Shown here piece after piece: positions 23,595 through 32,939 of a stretch of DNA of 39,645 nucleotides (positions within the stretch are counted from its first letter, which is position 1; each line of letters starts with the position of its first letter). Below the pieces are notes generated by a model that saw only the letters and a program-made list of their open reading frames with translations, was not told where the DNA came from and did not search any database. This DNA comes from Exiguobacterium marinum DSM 16307 (GTDB taxonomy: Bacteria > Bacillota > Bacilli > Exiguobacteriales > Exiguobacteriaceae). Both the position numbers and the translations under genes were made by a program. The stretch spans positions 1-39,645 of the forward strand of contig NZ_JHZT01000004.1 of NCBI RefSeq assembly GCF_000620845.1, written 5' to 3'.

Positions 23595-25546
23595 CAGGCA
23601 CCTCCACCGAACAAGGCGAGCTCCTCGGGTGCGACATCGACGTCAAAGATGAGGTTCTGCACGCCGGAGATGCTGAGGACGACACGCCCCGTCTCGAGCG
23701 AGGGGATGATGCGCATCTCGGAGTTTGAGAGTTGGCCATCAAACACCGTCTGGATGATTGGGATGCTCTCCGCGTCCTGCTCGCCGATAATCTTGTATTG
23801 CGTCAATTGGAAGAGCGACTTGACGTTCTCGGCGTTCTCGGACTTCGATCCGGCCGGCACGAAGTCGGTGATCAAGTGCGACACGAAGAAGATGCCGCCG
23901 AAATACTTGCGCGCCTCGCGCATACAACGTTGCAGATACAGGATGGCCGGTTGGGCGATGTCGCGCGTGTTGATCAAGTGGTGCGCCTCGTCGATGACGA
24001 TGAGGTACTTGCATGCCTCCTCGGTCCGGAGCACGCCCTGGTTATAGGCCTTCAGTTGACTCGAGCCGTTGGCGATCATCCCGTCCCACAGCATGTTCAT
24101 GAGCGAGAACACCTGCGCCTGGAACACCTCGTCTCTGAGGCTCGTCAGGTTTCTTAGCGGGAACGACACGATGAGTTCCTCATCGAACCGGTCGATCGAG
24201 GAGTGTCCGTCGAAGATGTTGCCATAGTTATGGACGAGGTTCGTGACAGCGAGTTCGATGTTCTCGAGACGTTGCACCCGGTTCGGACTGATGGCCTCCT
24301 TGAGCGAGGTGCGTGTGTCGTCCGTGTAGAGCTCGCGACGCACGAGTTTCAAGAAATCGGAGAACGTCGGGTACCGGTTCGCCGGATGCGTCGTGATCGG
24401 CAGTTCGCCCTGTTCGTCCCAGAGCCCGTGCCGAACGTACAAGTCCCGGAGCAGGATCTCGAACTCGTTCGTCTCTTCCTGTGTCGCCGCCGGGTTGATG
24501 TAGTGATAGAACACGGCCATCTTCGACAGATGCTGCATGAACGAGAGCGCCTCGTTGGCGCTGCCGTCGTTGTTCGTCACCGTCTTATAGACATGGAGCG
24601 GGTTGATGAGCCCGGCCGACCCGTCGAGCGCGATTTCTTTCCCGCCGAGCTGACGCACGAGGTCGGAGAACTCGCCCGTGACGTCGAGGATGCGGATCTT
24701 GTTGCCTTTGATTGCCTGATCGAGCACGGTCTTCTTGAGGAGCGTCGACTTCCCGGACCCCATCTTGCCAATCATGAGTGCGTTATAGAACTTGCGCTGT
24801 TTATCCTTATGGAACAGGTCGAAGATGACGCTACCGTTCGTATCAGTCGTCCCGTAATACGTGCCGGTCGCGTCCTGGAGCGACGTGAAGTGGAACGGGT
24901 AGCCGCCGGCGATGGAAAGGGACGGGATCTCTTTCCCTCGGCGCCGGTTCGGGAGCTTTTGTTGTTGATCATAGCTCGTAAACAGGCTCTGCCATTCCCA
25001 TTCCTGTTCGTTCAGGAAGATCGTCGAGCGGAAGTTCCGAGCCTCGAGTTCTTCCATCACTTCCTGTACTTTCACCTCGAGCGTGTCGAGCGTCTTCGCC
25101 TTCACATAAAGGCGAAGATGCAGATATTTCATCGTCTCGCCCTGGGTGATCTGTTCGTAGAGCTCGTTCAGTTCTTTGTATGTTTCCCGTGCGTCGATGC
25201 GGTCGATGTTGTCCTTCGCGTTTTCGAAGCGCGTGTTCTGTTCGGCCATCGACTTGTTGATGGTTTGGATGATCTCGCGCTTGTCGGCCGTCCCGATGTC
25301 GAGCGTCGTCAAAACGCTCGGCATGTTTAAGATGGGTTCGAGCCAGTAGTCATAGACGAGCGACTGATATTTATAGACATGGAGACAGGACAGGTAGCCG
25401 TCACCGAGCCGGACGAAGTTGGCCTCGAATCGAATGCCGCCTTGCGGCTGGATCTTGGCGATGACGTCGGGGTTATAGCCTTTCTCGATCTTGACGGTCT
25501 CCGGGTCCTGTTGTTTGGACAGTCGTTCACGCAGGCGCTGCCACAT
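23594..25546 (-). CDS. VirB4/TrsE-like T4SS ATPase
   Basis: Energises assembly of the type IV secretion channel. Counted from the upstream in-frame GTG at 25555, the Walker A motif GKMGSGKST spans 263-271 and Walker B is YLIVIDEAHHL near 520. A VirB4-type N-terminal domain fills the first 200 residues, and the C-terminal motor ends with the SKSENAENVKSLFQLTQYKII sensor region. ATG 25546 is preferred over GTG 25555 because AAAGGAG is spaced for it. About 650 aa is normal for TrsE/VirB4 of Gram-positive systems. Confidence 0.92.
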   Translation of the reverse strand: MWQRLRERLSKQQDPETVKIEKGYNPDVIAKIQPQGGIRFEANFVRLGDGYLSCLHVYKYQSLVYDYWLEPILNMPSVLTTLDIGTADKREIIQTINKSMAEQNTRFENAKDNIDRIDARETYKELNELYEQITQGETMKYLHLRLYVKAKTLDTLEVKVQEVMEELEARNFRSTIFLNEQEWEWQSLFTSYDQQQKLPNRRRGKEIPSLSIAGGYPFHFTSLQDATGTYYGTTDTNGSVIFDLFHKDKQRKFYNALMIGKMGSGKSTLLKKTVLDQAIKGNKIRILDVTGEFSDLVRQLGGKEIALDGSAGLINPLHVYKTVTNNDGSANEALSFMQHLSKMAVFYHYINPAATQEETNEFEILLRDLYVRHGLWDEQGELPITTHPANRYPTFSDFLKLVRRELYTDDTRTSLKEAISPNRVQRLENIELAVTNLVHNYGNIFDGHSSIDRFDEELIVSFPLRNLTSLRDEVFQAQVFSLMNMLWDGMIANGSSQLKAYNQGVLRTEEACKYLIVIDEAHHLINTRDIAQPAILYLQRCMREARKYFGGIFFVSHLITDFVPAGSKSENAENVKSLFQLTQYKIIGEQDAESIPIIQTVFDGQLSNSEMRIIPSLETGRVVLSISGVQNLIFDVDVAPEELALFGGGA

Positions 25547-25563
25547 GCACGTCACTCCTTTCT

Positions 25564-26184
25564 TCAGGCGTCGAGTTGCGGTTTCGTATTCGGGTTGTTC
25601 AGCTGATAGAGCACATGTACCTTCTGGTCGAGTGTCAGCTCGCGCATCGGGTTTGAGCGGCGGAGCAGTTTATAGAGGTGTGTCTTCCGCTCCCGTAACG
25701 TCCGCTCGTCGTCGGCATAAAAAAAGAGGAGATAATCGCGATTGGTGCGATGCTCCTCGAGGTATTCAAGTTCCTGTTTCTTCTTCAATAGAAAGGGCAG
25801 GTAGGCCGGTGTCTGATTTTGTCGAATCTGTCGTTCGATGCTGATTTTCTGCCGCTCGAGACTGAGCGGTGTATTCAGTGGCACGACCTTGAGCGGGTGC
25901 GTGTACGCTTGCAGAAGATAGGCGAGGGAGAACACGTCATGGTCTTTTTCCTCCTCATTCAAGGAGTAGATGTCCTTTGAGGTGAGCTGGACCATGTCAA
26001 GATAGGTCCCGTCGCGCATTTCAAACGCCTCGGTCCCGGTGATGTCGACGACTGGCATCAGTTCGGCGACCGTCGGTTTGACTACGACCTTATCTTTGAC
26101 CTTCTGTTTCTCGACCACGTCATGTTCGTCGAGCCAGGTGCCTGTGCGTCTCGGTTCCCTTAGCGTATCTTCAATGAAAGCCAT
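25564..26184 (-). CDS. TrsD-like conjugation protein
   Basis: 206 aa. Residues 45-180 (FEMRDGTYLDMVQLTSKDIYS and the following helix-strand pattern) resemble the extreme N-terminal domain of VirB4 ATPases. The place between a VirB3-like protein and VirB4 is that of TrsD in pGO1/pSK41. It likely binds VirB4 at the membrane face. ATG 26184 is preferred after AAAGGACG; an upstream extension in the same frame overlaps the previous gene and lacks a ribosome-binding site. Confidence 0.7.
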   Translation of the reverse strand: MAFIEDTLREPRRTGTWLDEHDVVEKQKVKDKVVVKPTVAELMPVVDITGTEAFEMRDGTYLDMVQLTSKDIYSLNEEEKDHDVFSLAYLLQAYTHPLKVVPLNTPLSLERQKISIERQIRQNQTPAYLPFLLKKKQELEYLEEHRTNRDYLLFFYADDERTLRERKTHLYKLLRRSNPMRELTLDQKVHVLYQLNNPNTKPQLDA

Positions 26185-26185
26185 T

Positions 26186-26485
26186 TCACTCACGTCCTTT
26201 CGTCTGCGCATCGAGCGCGAGATAGGTGTCTTTGCGTTTGATGAGCGCGTAGTAGAGCGCATGGACCATCCGCTTCTGCGGGTTCGTGGCCGGCCGGAGT
26301 ACCATGAACAGCCCGAAGATGATGAGGAAGACCGTGAACGGGATGTGTAGCACGGACGGGATGAACGGGAGCGTCACGAGCCGGAGCACGATGAGCCCGA
26401 CGAGGAACAGGAAGTCATGAAGATAGAGCATCTTGTTGATCTTCAGTTCGGTCGTGACCTCGTTCGGGATCCGATAGTTGCGCAT
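26186..26485 (-). CDS. VirB3/TrsC-like membrane protein (DUF5592)
   Basis: 99 aa with two close membrane helices (residues about 23-42 and 46-64), then a conserved RPATNPQKRMVHALYYALIKRKDTY tail split by a turn. This matches the DUF5592 group found in Gram-positive conjugation operons next to VirB4, functionally like VirB3. The gene ends 1 bp before the TrsD-like start. Confidence 0.8.
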   Translation of the reverse strand: MRNYRIPNEVTTELKINKMLYLHDFLFLVGLIVLRLVTLPFIPSVLHIPFTVFLIIFGLFMVLRPATNPQKRMVHALYYALIKRKDTYLALDAQTKGRE

Positions 26486-26491
26486 GGGTCA

Positions 26492-28450
26492 TCACTCCTT
26501 CTTCTTCGTGTTGTCAGATTTTGGTGGCGAGGTCGGGTAGATTCGTCGCGTCTCTTCATGGTTCTGCGTGTGACGGTGCATCTGATTCTCGCGCACCTGT
26601 TCGATGACCTCAGTCTCAACATCAATCACGGTGTCCTGATGGATAGTTCGTCTGGCGCGGCCTTGACGCTTCTCTGATACCGTGTCATTTGAATCCGGTG
26701 CAGATGACGTAGATGAGTCGTTTGAATGTTGTGTTTTTTGTTGCGTCGGTGACATCGGGGCTTCTCCGGCTACCGATTCGCTTTGACGATTGTCAGGTCC
26801 GGATGCGGTATCGATGGACCCAGTGACCTGTTTGATAGGCGACGTACTAGGGCTTGGAGAATGACCAGAACTTGAATGATCGTGAATCGACTCCGGTCTT
26901 GATGTCTCCGATGATGTTGTTTGATGGTCTGGCCTACGTTCGGTATTTGATTCAGGGTTCGTCGCATGAATCGATTCTGGAGACGAAGTACGCTCTGACG
27001 TTTCTTTTAGGTGTGTAGAGTCTTGCGATTCCGGTTCTGATTCTTGACCACTGATTGGTTGCGCAACGTCCTTCGGATTTGTCGGTTTCTCTTTGTCGGT
27101 CTGCGTGCGACTTGCGGTTTGATTCTCTTGAGCGACATTGTCTGGATCAATGTGTCTCTCGGCATCCATCCGTTGTGAAGCTTGTGTTGCCACATTAGGC
27201 AGTGAGCCATTCTGAGGCACGGTGTTTGAATCCATCCGCGTCGTCGCGGCCTCATGGAGTGAGGGCATCTTTGGTGCGCCTTGTGCGGCACGCGCGACCT
27301 TCGAGACCGCGTGGGCACCGACCGAGGTCACACCTTTCCCGGCGGCATAGGCGCCGAGCGCGACACCCCAGCCCCGTTTGAGCCCGGCATCGATCCCGAA
27401 CAGCCGCTCGACCATGTTCGGCCCATCGATCAAAGCGACCGAGAAGGCGATAAGGGCGATCAGATAGGCGAATCCGTCCAACGTCTCCGCGAGATAGGCG
27501 GTCCCGATTGTGTATAGCTTGATGGAGACAAAAATCAAGATGATCACGAGGAACGTGTTTAGAATACTTTGGATGACCTTCTTCGTCTTTTGACCACTGT
27601 GCAGGTCGGCCGGTGCGACGAGAATCGCCAGGACATAGTTGAAGGCAAGCTCGAACGAGAGACGCGCCAGTTTGTAGGCGATCGAGAATAACGTGAAGCC
27701 CATGATCCCGAGCGTCACGAAGATAGTCAACCAGTTCGGCTGATAGCGGTAGTAATACTGGTTGTTCCACTCAACGCCACCTTGGTCGAGTTTACCGAGA
27801 CTTGTCTCTTTTCCGTTCCATAGAATGTAGGACTCGGCCAATTTGTTTCCGGTTGCCGATAAGTCATAGTTGTTCTTGTCGAAAATCTCATTGATTCGGA
27901 TATTATCAATCAACTCAGTCGGAATGGCATTTAATGATTCTCCTGTAGCAGCATCAAAATTTTTCGAATCGTGCTCAATCAAATCATGTACATTCCGTTT
28001 TAAGATACTCTCAGATAATGAGGCTTCCCCGTCATAAAGCGAATCTGTCCCGATTTCTGCGATTGCTTCATCAGAGAACTCCTGAATTTGGCTCATAGTT
28101 GGTGAAAGTAAACCTAAGATTAATAGTGTGATGAACAGGTTGATCAAAAAACTCTCACGTTCAAATTTCTTTTGAAAAATCAACAAGTACCCAGTGAGCA
28201 AGAAGCTTCCTGCTAAAAGAACATACAAAAAAGGTTGAATCGTAAGAACGAATTCAACCACTTGGTCATTATTGAAGAATGTATTGGTTAATAGGATTTG
28301 ATTCGTGATTGATTCAAGGCCGTCAATCAAGACTGATAGTCCTCTGACAAGAATCCATCCCATTGAGCGCAGTGCGTCATTGACCATACTACTTATTTGG
28401 AGTACATCTTCGTATTCCTGTAATTTGGTGATTAAATCGGAATCAGCCAT
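26492..28450 (-). CDS. VirB6-like polytopic membrane protein with disordered tail
   Basis: Similar to the pLS20_p028/CD3337-type transmembrane component of Gram-positive T4SS. Hydrophobic segments lie near residues 27-50, 66-90, 100-118, 240-262, 270-285, 305-325 and 330-350. A 120-residue extracellular loop (118-240) is rich in Asp/Asn. After residue 385 a tail of about 265 residues is Ser/Thr/Gln/Pro-rich and clearly disordered, ending in a basic segment. It probably forms the inner channel. Base composition of the first third is AT-richer than the rest. Confidence 0.85.
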   Translation of the reverse strand: MADSDLITKLQEYEDVLQISSMVNDALRSMGWILVRGLSVLIDGLESITNQILLTNTFFNNDQVVEFVLTIQPFLYVLLAGSFLLTGYLLIFQKKFERESFLINLFITLLILGLLSPTMSQIQEFSDEAIAEIGTDSLYDGEASLSESILKRNVHDLIEHDSKNFDAATGESLNAIPTELIDNIRINEIFDKNNYDLSATGNKLAESYILWNGKETSLGKLDQGGVEWNNQYYYRYQPNWLTIFVTLGIMGFTLFSIAYKLARLSFELAFNYVLAILVAPADLHSGQKTKKVIQSILNTFLVIILIFVSIKLYTIGTAYLAETLDGFAYLIALIAFSVALIDGPNMVERLFGIDAGLKRGWGVALGAYAAGKGVTSVGAHAVSKVARAAQGAPKMPSLHEAATTRMDSNTVPQNGSLPNVATQASQRMDAERHIDPDNVAQENQTASRTQTDKEKPTNPKDVAQPISGQESEPESQDSTHLKETSERTSSPESIHATNPESNTERRPDHQTTSSETSRPESIHDHSSSGHSPSPSTSPIKQVTGSIDTASGPDNRQSESVAGEAPMSPTQQKTQHSNDSSTSSAPDSNDTVSEKRQGRARRTIHQDTVIDVETEVIEQVRENQMHRHTQNHEETRRIYPTSPPKSDNTKKKE

Positions 28451-28465
28451 TGAAAGACCCCCAAT

Positions 28466-28882
28466 CTACTGAGTCCTAGTAAAGAAGTCTGCTAACTGTT
28501 GTTTGTAATTATCCGCCGTCAACATTCCAACATTGATTTCATCTGTGACGTTTCCATCTTGAATCGAGTATAGAACGGCACCTTTTAGTTCGTCAGTGTA
28601 TTCAAAGTTACCACGATCGACAAGTTCTTCGCCATCTGGCTGAAACGTATTATAGAGCGTGACTTGTTGACTCTCTTCGTTCGCTACCTCTTTTACGAAT
28701 TCAACGAACTCTTCGAATTCACCATCTTCTTCTTTTACAATCAGCAAATAATCATCCTCTTCGGCTGTCATGACCTTCTCAACGTGTTCAATATCACGTT
28801 GAACCAAAGACTCATTGGAATTTGAGCAAGCTCCAAGTAAAAACAAGCTGATTCCTAAAGTACCCGCAAGTAGTTTCCTCAT
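28466..28882 (-). CDS. Putative lipoprotein of the transfer operon
   Basis: 138 aa with a lipobox (LLGAC, Cys19) after a short hydrophobic leader. The mature part is very acidic (VMTAEEDDYLLIVKEEDGEFEEF) with a beta-alpha pattern. Family not recognised; small lipoproteins are common in T4SS operons and may serve at the cell surface. Confidence 0.7.
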   Translation of the reverse strand: MRKLLAGTLGISLFLLGACSNSNESLVQRDIEHVEKVMTAEEDDYLLIVKEEDGEFEEFVEFVKEVANEESQQVTLYNTFQPDGEELVDRGNFEYTDELKGAVLYSIQDGNVTDEINVGMLTADNYKQQLADFFTRTQ

Positions 28883-28898
28883 AACGTTTACCCCTCCG

Positions 28899-29141
28899 TC
28901 AGACGATTTTCCCCTTCAATAGATCCGCGACTTTCAGGTTGACGCGGAAGTCGAACTTATCTATTAGTGTAACAGTTTTCGGGGTGTCTGAGGTGTCGTC
29001 CTGATAGACGGTCAGAAAGCCATCGGTCGTCTGAATGTTGAGCACGTCGCCCCGCTCGAGGCGGACGCGCTGCGTCTCGATGATCCTCGCGACGACACGC
29101 AATTCGTTCTGGATTCGCTTCTCTCTCGCACTCTCGGCCAT
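28899..29141 (-). CDS. Small hypothetical transfer-operon protein, 80 aa
   Basis: A helical, basic N-terminus (AREKRIQNELRVVARIIETQ) is followed by a strand-rich C-terminal part. No membrane helix. It sits between the coupling-protein and lipoprotein genes, with 16-bp gaps, so it is almost surely translated within the operon. Function unknown. Confidence 0.65.
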   Translation of the reverse strand: MAESAREKRIQNELRVVARIIETQRVRLERGDVLNIQTTDGFLTVYQDDTSDTPKTVTLIDKFDFRVNLKVADLLKGKIV

Positions 29142-29157
29142 GGGTTCGGCCTCCTCT

Positions 29158-31521
29158 CTACGGTGTGCCTTGCTTCAGTTTCTCGAGTCGTTTCGCAATC
29201 ATTGTGCTCAAAAAGCTCTTCTGGCTGTCGGTGACGTCGTAAACTCCTAGGTTCAGGTTCGTCTCGAACTCGGGGAGGGACATCCCACCGATGTCATGCC
29301 CTTCGAACATCGAACGGAGGATGCTGTCCTGAAGCACGTCACGTACCGTCAAGGACGTGTCTTTCTGATTCGATGGCGCGTTGCTATCCGTCTTGTCTTC
29401 CTTCTTCGCGAAACGGACACGGATTTGCTCGAAGTCGAGACCGGCGTGACGGCAGGGGATGTCGATATCATGCAGCGAGCGGTCCGTGTCAAAGTCGTCC
29501 GCCAGGTATTCGTAGCGGTACTTCATCGCCGTCTTGCCGCTCAGGAAGATTGGATACGACTGGATGCGTCGCTTCTTCATGTCCTGACGTTTGGTGACAC
29601 GGATGATGAGCATCTCGCCTTCTTTGAGTCCCATGACCTCGGTCGCTGTCATGAGCCGACGACCGTCCACGTTCTCCGTTTTCGATTTCTTGAACGAGAA
29701 CGTTTGACCGGACCGCGATTTCGTGACGATGGTCGCCTCACCGAGCTTCTTCGAGATCAGTTCGGCGGTCGACTCGTCCGCGGTCAAGAGATAGTGCGTG
29801 TTCCCACAGTTGCCGTCGATCGTCTTCCAATCCTCTCCGTATAGGTTCTCGAGTTGGGAATAGGCTTGGATGACGAGATTGAAGCGCATGTTGCGCCCGA
29901 GACAGACGGTGATGATGTTGGCCATGCCCTCAATCGGCGGCATGTTGCCGAATTCATCGAGTAAGAAGACGACCTGACGCTCGCATTTGCCTTGTATAGT
30001 CTGCGAGGCGACCCGGGCGAGCGCCGTGTACACCTGTTTGATATAAAGGGATGCGATGACGTTGAATGTCGGGTCATAGTCCGGGACAATCAGGAACACC
30101 GCCACAGGTTGGAGTTGATGCATCACCTCACGGATTTGGATGGCACCGTCGATGGCGTAGTGGAACCTCCCACTCTCCTCGTCATGCGCTTCTAGTTGGA
30201 TCGTCGCAGTGCTTGAGTCGGTCGAGATTTGAACGGTGTTTCCAGATTGAAGCGACGACGTATGATACACGATGAAGCTGCCATCGTCATCGGTCGTGAG
30301 CGCATGGGTTGTCCCATCTGGGAATTTGAACGTGATCCGTGTCAAAGGTTCAGTCCGTCCACTGATCCAGCGGTTGAATCCGATGCGTCGCATGTCGAGC
30401 GAGTTCATCGACGTCAGTTTCCCGGTCCCGTTCAACGTGAAGATCCCGAGTTTCGCATTGGTATTGGCTAAAATACTCGCTCGTGTCTGACCACCCGAGA
30501 AGTGGAGCGTCGCGAACTGGAGCCGGGCCGGATGGTTCTCCGGGAACCGTTGAAAGAACTCGTCTAGCGCGGAGATTTCCTGTCCTTGTCGCGTCACGAC
30601 CATTCGTGAGCCGAGGTCCGAGAGCATGAGCGCGACGTTGTACATGTTGATCTTCTCCGGCGTGTCCTTCGACTCCTCGCAAAGTCCGAGGATGAGCGCC
30701 GTACACAGGTCGATTGACGAGTTGGCCCAGAACGGGTCCCGCGCCTTCGGGTCATGGTACAACATGAACGCGACCGAGCGCGCATATTGTTGGGCGAGCG
30801 AATAGTTCTCCTCGAGAAATGCGTCGATCGTCAGTTGCAACAGGTTGTACGACATCGATTGGAGCGGGTTCATCAGGTTCAACACCTCGACCTGATAGCC
30901 GCGTTGCTCGAGCGTCTCCTTCGAAGCGGCGAAAAGCTCACCTTTCGGGTCGTTGATGATCAAACTCGCCTGGTCACGCGCCCGGCTGTACAGGTCGATC
31001 GTCGAGAAGACGAACGTCTCGCCCTTCCCGGACCGGGTCGTCCCGATGACGAGGTTGTTGACGGGCGAGTCATCGATGAACAGCTCATTCTTGACCCGTC
31101 CGACGGGGACACCGCCCAATCCGTCATAGCGCTTCTTCCGGTCCGGGACGCGACGGTACTGTTGTTTCAATTCATCGAACGAGGTGAAGCGGGCGCTCCC
31201 TTTCTGATTCTTCCGCAGATCCCGGAAGTTCAGCCATACCTTGCCGAACACGACCATTCCGATGAACAGACTGGACACGATCAGCCCGATCAAGACGGTC
31301 GAAGAAGGAAGACTCACCTCCACAAACAGGGAGGGTGAGAGCGCCGGGATCGTCGCTCCGGACAACAGCCCGTCTTGTACGATTGGGGTCATGATTTGTC
31401 GAATGATATTGAAGACCCCGTTCAGCAGATAAAAAATCCCGACCGGCAACACCAACAGGCAGAACAGGGCGGGGAAGATCAAACGTATCGGAAATCGTAG
31501 TGATCGAGACAAAGTTCTCAA
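29158..31521 (-). CDS. VirD4/TrsK-type coupling protein with inserted domain
   Basis: Delivers the relaxase-DNA complex to the channel. Two N-terminal membrane helices (13-36, 74-96), Walker A GTTRSGKG (160-167), Walker B VFLLDEFGN (518-526) and the ANIITVCLGRNMRFNLVIQAYSQ region all fit the TraG/VirD4 family. At 787 aa it is longer than TrsK. Between MNSLDMRRIG (about 380) and the next core strand VAVFLIVPD (473-481) lies an extra stretch of about 90 residues, beta-rich and Thr/Ser-rich. Start is TTG, with AGGTG 7 bp upstream. Confidence 0.9.
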   Translation of the reverse strand: MRTLSRSLRFPIRLIFPALFCLLVLPVGIFYLLNGVFNIIRQIMTPIVQDGLLSGATIPALSPSLFVEVSLPSSTVLIGLIVSSLFIGMVVFGKVWLNFRDLRKNQKGSARFTSFDELKQQYRRVPDRKKRYDGLGGVPVGRVKNELFIDDSPVNNLVIGTTRSGKGETFVFSTIDLYSRARDQASLIINDPKGELFAASKETLEQRGYQVEVLNLMNPLQSMSYNLLQLTIDAFLEENYSLAQQYARSVAFMLYHDPKARDPFWANSSIDLCTALILGLCEESKDTPEKINMYNVALMLSDLGSRMVVTRQGQEISALDEFFQRFPENHPARLQFATLHFSGGQTRASILANTNAKLGIFTLNGTGKLTSMNSLDMRRIGFNRWISGRTEPLTRITFKFPDGTTHALTTDDDGSFIVYHTSSLQSGNTVQISTDSSTATIQLEAHDEESGRFHYAIDGAIQIREVMHQLQPVAVFLIVPDYDPTFNVIASLYIKQVYTALARVASQTIQGKCERQVVFLLDEFGNMPPIEGMANIITVCLGRNMRFNLVIQAYSQLENLYGEDWKTIDGNCGNTHYLLTADESTAELISKKLGEATIVTKSRSGQTFSFKKSKTENVDGRRLMTATEVMGLKEGEMLIIRVTKRQDMKKRRIQSYPIFLSGKTAMKYRYEYLADDFDTDRSLHDIDIPCRHAGLDFEQIRVRFAKKEDKTDSNAPSNQKDTSLTVRDVLQDSILRSMFEGHDIGGMSLPEFETNLNLGVYDVTDSQKSFLSTMIAKRLEKLKQGTP

Positions 31522-31535
31522 TTATTTCACCTACC

Positions 31536-32636
31536 TTAATCGGAATAAAGAATCGTTTGCAGTTTAACTTCTTCTGCAGCGATAGCGGCTTGAATCTTCT
31601 CACGGGCCGAAGTGTCCTTGCTAGAGGTTTTCTTCAGTTTCTCGTTCAGTTTGTCGATTGCGGCCATGCTGTCTTGATAGTTGTCCACTTTTTCTTGTAC
31701 GGCAGTGTCGTTCGTCTTAGACGCCCACCCCTTTGCGGACTCGATATCTCCAAGATAGAGATAGGCGGTCACTTTTGCCGAGATGCGAGGAGCGGTCCAT
31801 TCCACGTCATCCGTCTTGGCCACGGTTTCATGGTCCCGTTCTAGTGCGGCAATATCGAACACGCCCTCATCGGTGGGGTGTGACGCTTGGAAGTCCTGGA
31901 GCCGTTCCAATTTTTCCTTATCGGATAACTCTAGCCCGACCAGCTTCGTCTCGATCAGGATGGGGTCATCCGTGAGCTCGAGCGCCTTCTGGTCTTTTCC
32001 TTCCGCCAGATAGAGGTCGATCAATAGGGCATCCTCTTCCTCGGACCGATCTTTTCGTTCCAGTAAATTGATTAATGAGGCTTCCTCACCTTGGAGCGCT
32101 TGGTCGTAAGCATCTAGCCACACCTGTTCGCCCCCGGTTACCTGCTCAGCGTGCGCCTCTTTATCGATAAACCATTGGGTGGCAGTGAACAACGATGTGA
32201 AGAGAATCCCGGCTGTGGCCGCCCCGTAGATGAGGCGGCGTTGCAGGCGGTTCAAGCGTGACTGATAGGTCGACGAGACAGTCGTGATTTGTCTAACGGA
32301 TTGGCGCTTATAGTCGTCCGGGGTCTCAGTCTCAATCTCGTCGAGGAGCCACATCTTCTTCGCGTTGTCCTCCTTCTTCGTTCGAATCCGTTGCACCCGG
32401 TCCTGCACTTGATGATACAGGTTCGGATAGGTCCCTCCGGTCCCGAACGTGAACGTCCCCCGATATAGCAGTTCGTCTTTCTGGTCGAAGAGCCGGAAGT
32501 CACCGGAACAGCTCGTCCCTTCGCTACTGAGCGCATGATGCAGGTCATGTGTCGCGACGACGGCCTCGGCGAAAGTAAACCGCTCATAGTTCTGGATCCG
32601 TGTGTCCGGGACGTCGGTGAATCGTACAAACAGCAT
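31536..32636 (-). CDS. Bitopic transfer protein with EssB-like layout
   Basis: 366 aa. A cytoplasmic N-terminal domain (1-130, with beta-strand pairs and a glycine turn TFTFGTGG) leads to one membrane helix (about 135-155). An extracytoplasmic helical domain of 210 residues with TPR-like helices follows, rich in Glu/Lys. The layout recalls EssB/YukC of type VII secretion, but I see no kinase motifs and do not claim homology. It lies between the pilin and the coupling protein, just after an internal terminator. Confidence 0.6.
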   Translation of the reverse strand: MLFVRFTDVPDTRIQNYERFTFAEAVVATHDLHHALSSEGTSCSGDFRLFDQKDELLYRGTFTFGTGGTYPNLYHQVQDRVQRIRTKKEDNAKKMWLLDEIETETPDDYKRQSVRQITTVSSTYQSRLNRLQRRLIYGAATAGILFTSLFTATQWFIDKEAHAEQVTGGEQVWLDAYDQALQGEEASLINLLERKDRSEEEDALLIDLYLAEGKDQKALELTDDPILIETKLVGLELSDKEKLERLQDFQASHPTDEGVFDIAALERDHETVAKTDDVEWTAPRISAKVTAYLYLGDIESAKGWASKTNDTAVQEKVDNYQDSMAAIDKLNEKLKKTSSKDTSAREKIQAAIAAEEVKLQTILYSD

Positions 32637-32663
32637 CTCCTTCCTCCTCTCGTTTCAAGTAAC

Positions 32664-32689
32664 AAAAAAAGCCTTCCGATTGGAACGCT
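32664..32689 (-). terminator. Intrinsic terminator inside the transfer operon
   Basis: On the minus strand AGCGTTCC, loop AATC, GGAAGGCT (8 bp, one mismatch) is followed by seven U. It lies between the pilin gene and the 366-aa gene in the middle of an otherwise unbroken operon. Confidence 0.75.
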
Positions 32690-32702
32690 GCGTGAATTTG
32701 CA

Positions 32703-32927
32703 TTAGAATTTGATATTCTGGTCGACCATCTCGGCGAGCGTGAACGCGCCCATGACGATGATCAGACCGACGGCGCCCCCGACAAGCCAGCCGACGGCCT
32801 TCGAGCGTCCGCGGTCCCCGCCGAAGATGAAGTAGAAGCCCCCGATGGCGAAAGCGATGGCTGCGGCGATGACGGCGAGTCCTTGGAAGAACTGAAGCAA
32901 GCTGAGTCCTGTCTCATTGAGTCCCAT
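32703..32927 (-). CDS. VirB2/TrbC-like pilin subunit
   Basis: 74 aa with two membrane helices (about 12-36 and 47-65) joined by a short basic loop GGDRGRSK, the typical two-helix build of VirB2/TrbC pilins without a cleaved leader. It is near the head of the transfer operon and followed by a terminator, which would raise its expression above downstream genes. Confidence 0.75.
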   Translation of the reverse strand: MGLNETGLSLLQFFQGLAVIAAAIAFAIGGFYFIFGGDRGRSKAVGWLVGGAVGLIIVMGAFTLAEMVDQNIKF

Positions 32928-32939
32928 GTCGTTCCCTCC

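Noticed and set aside
24203-25330. Long plus-strand open frame opposite VirB4
   Set aside because: It is a mirror of GC-rich codon use on the other strand, without a ribosome-binding site or domain; similar shadows lie opposite other transfer genes.
25564-26184. VirB4 broken into two genes by a frameshift
   Set aside because: The downstream VirB4 has its own complete N-terminal domain and the small gene fits TrsD, which is separate in related plasmids.
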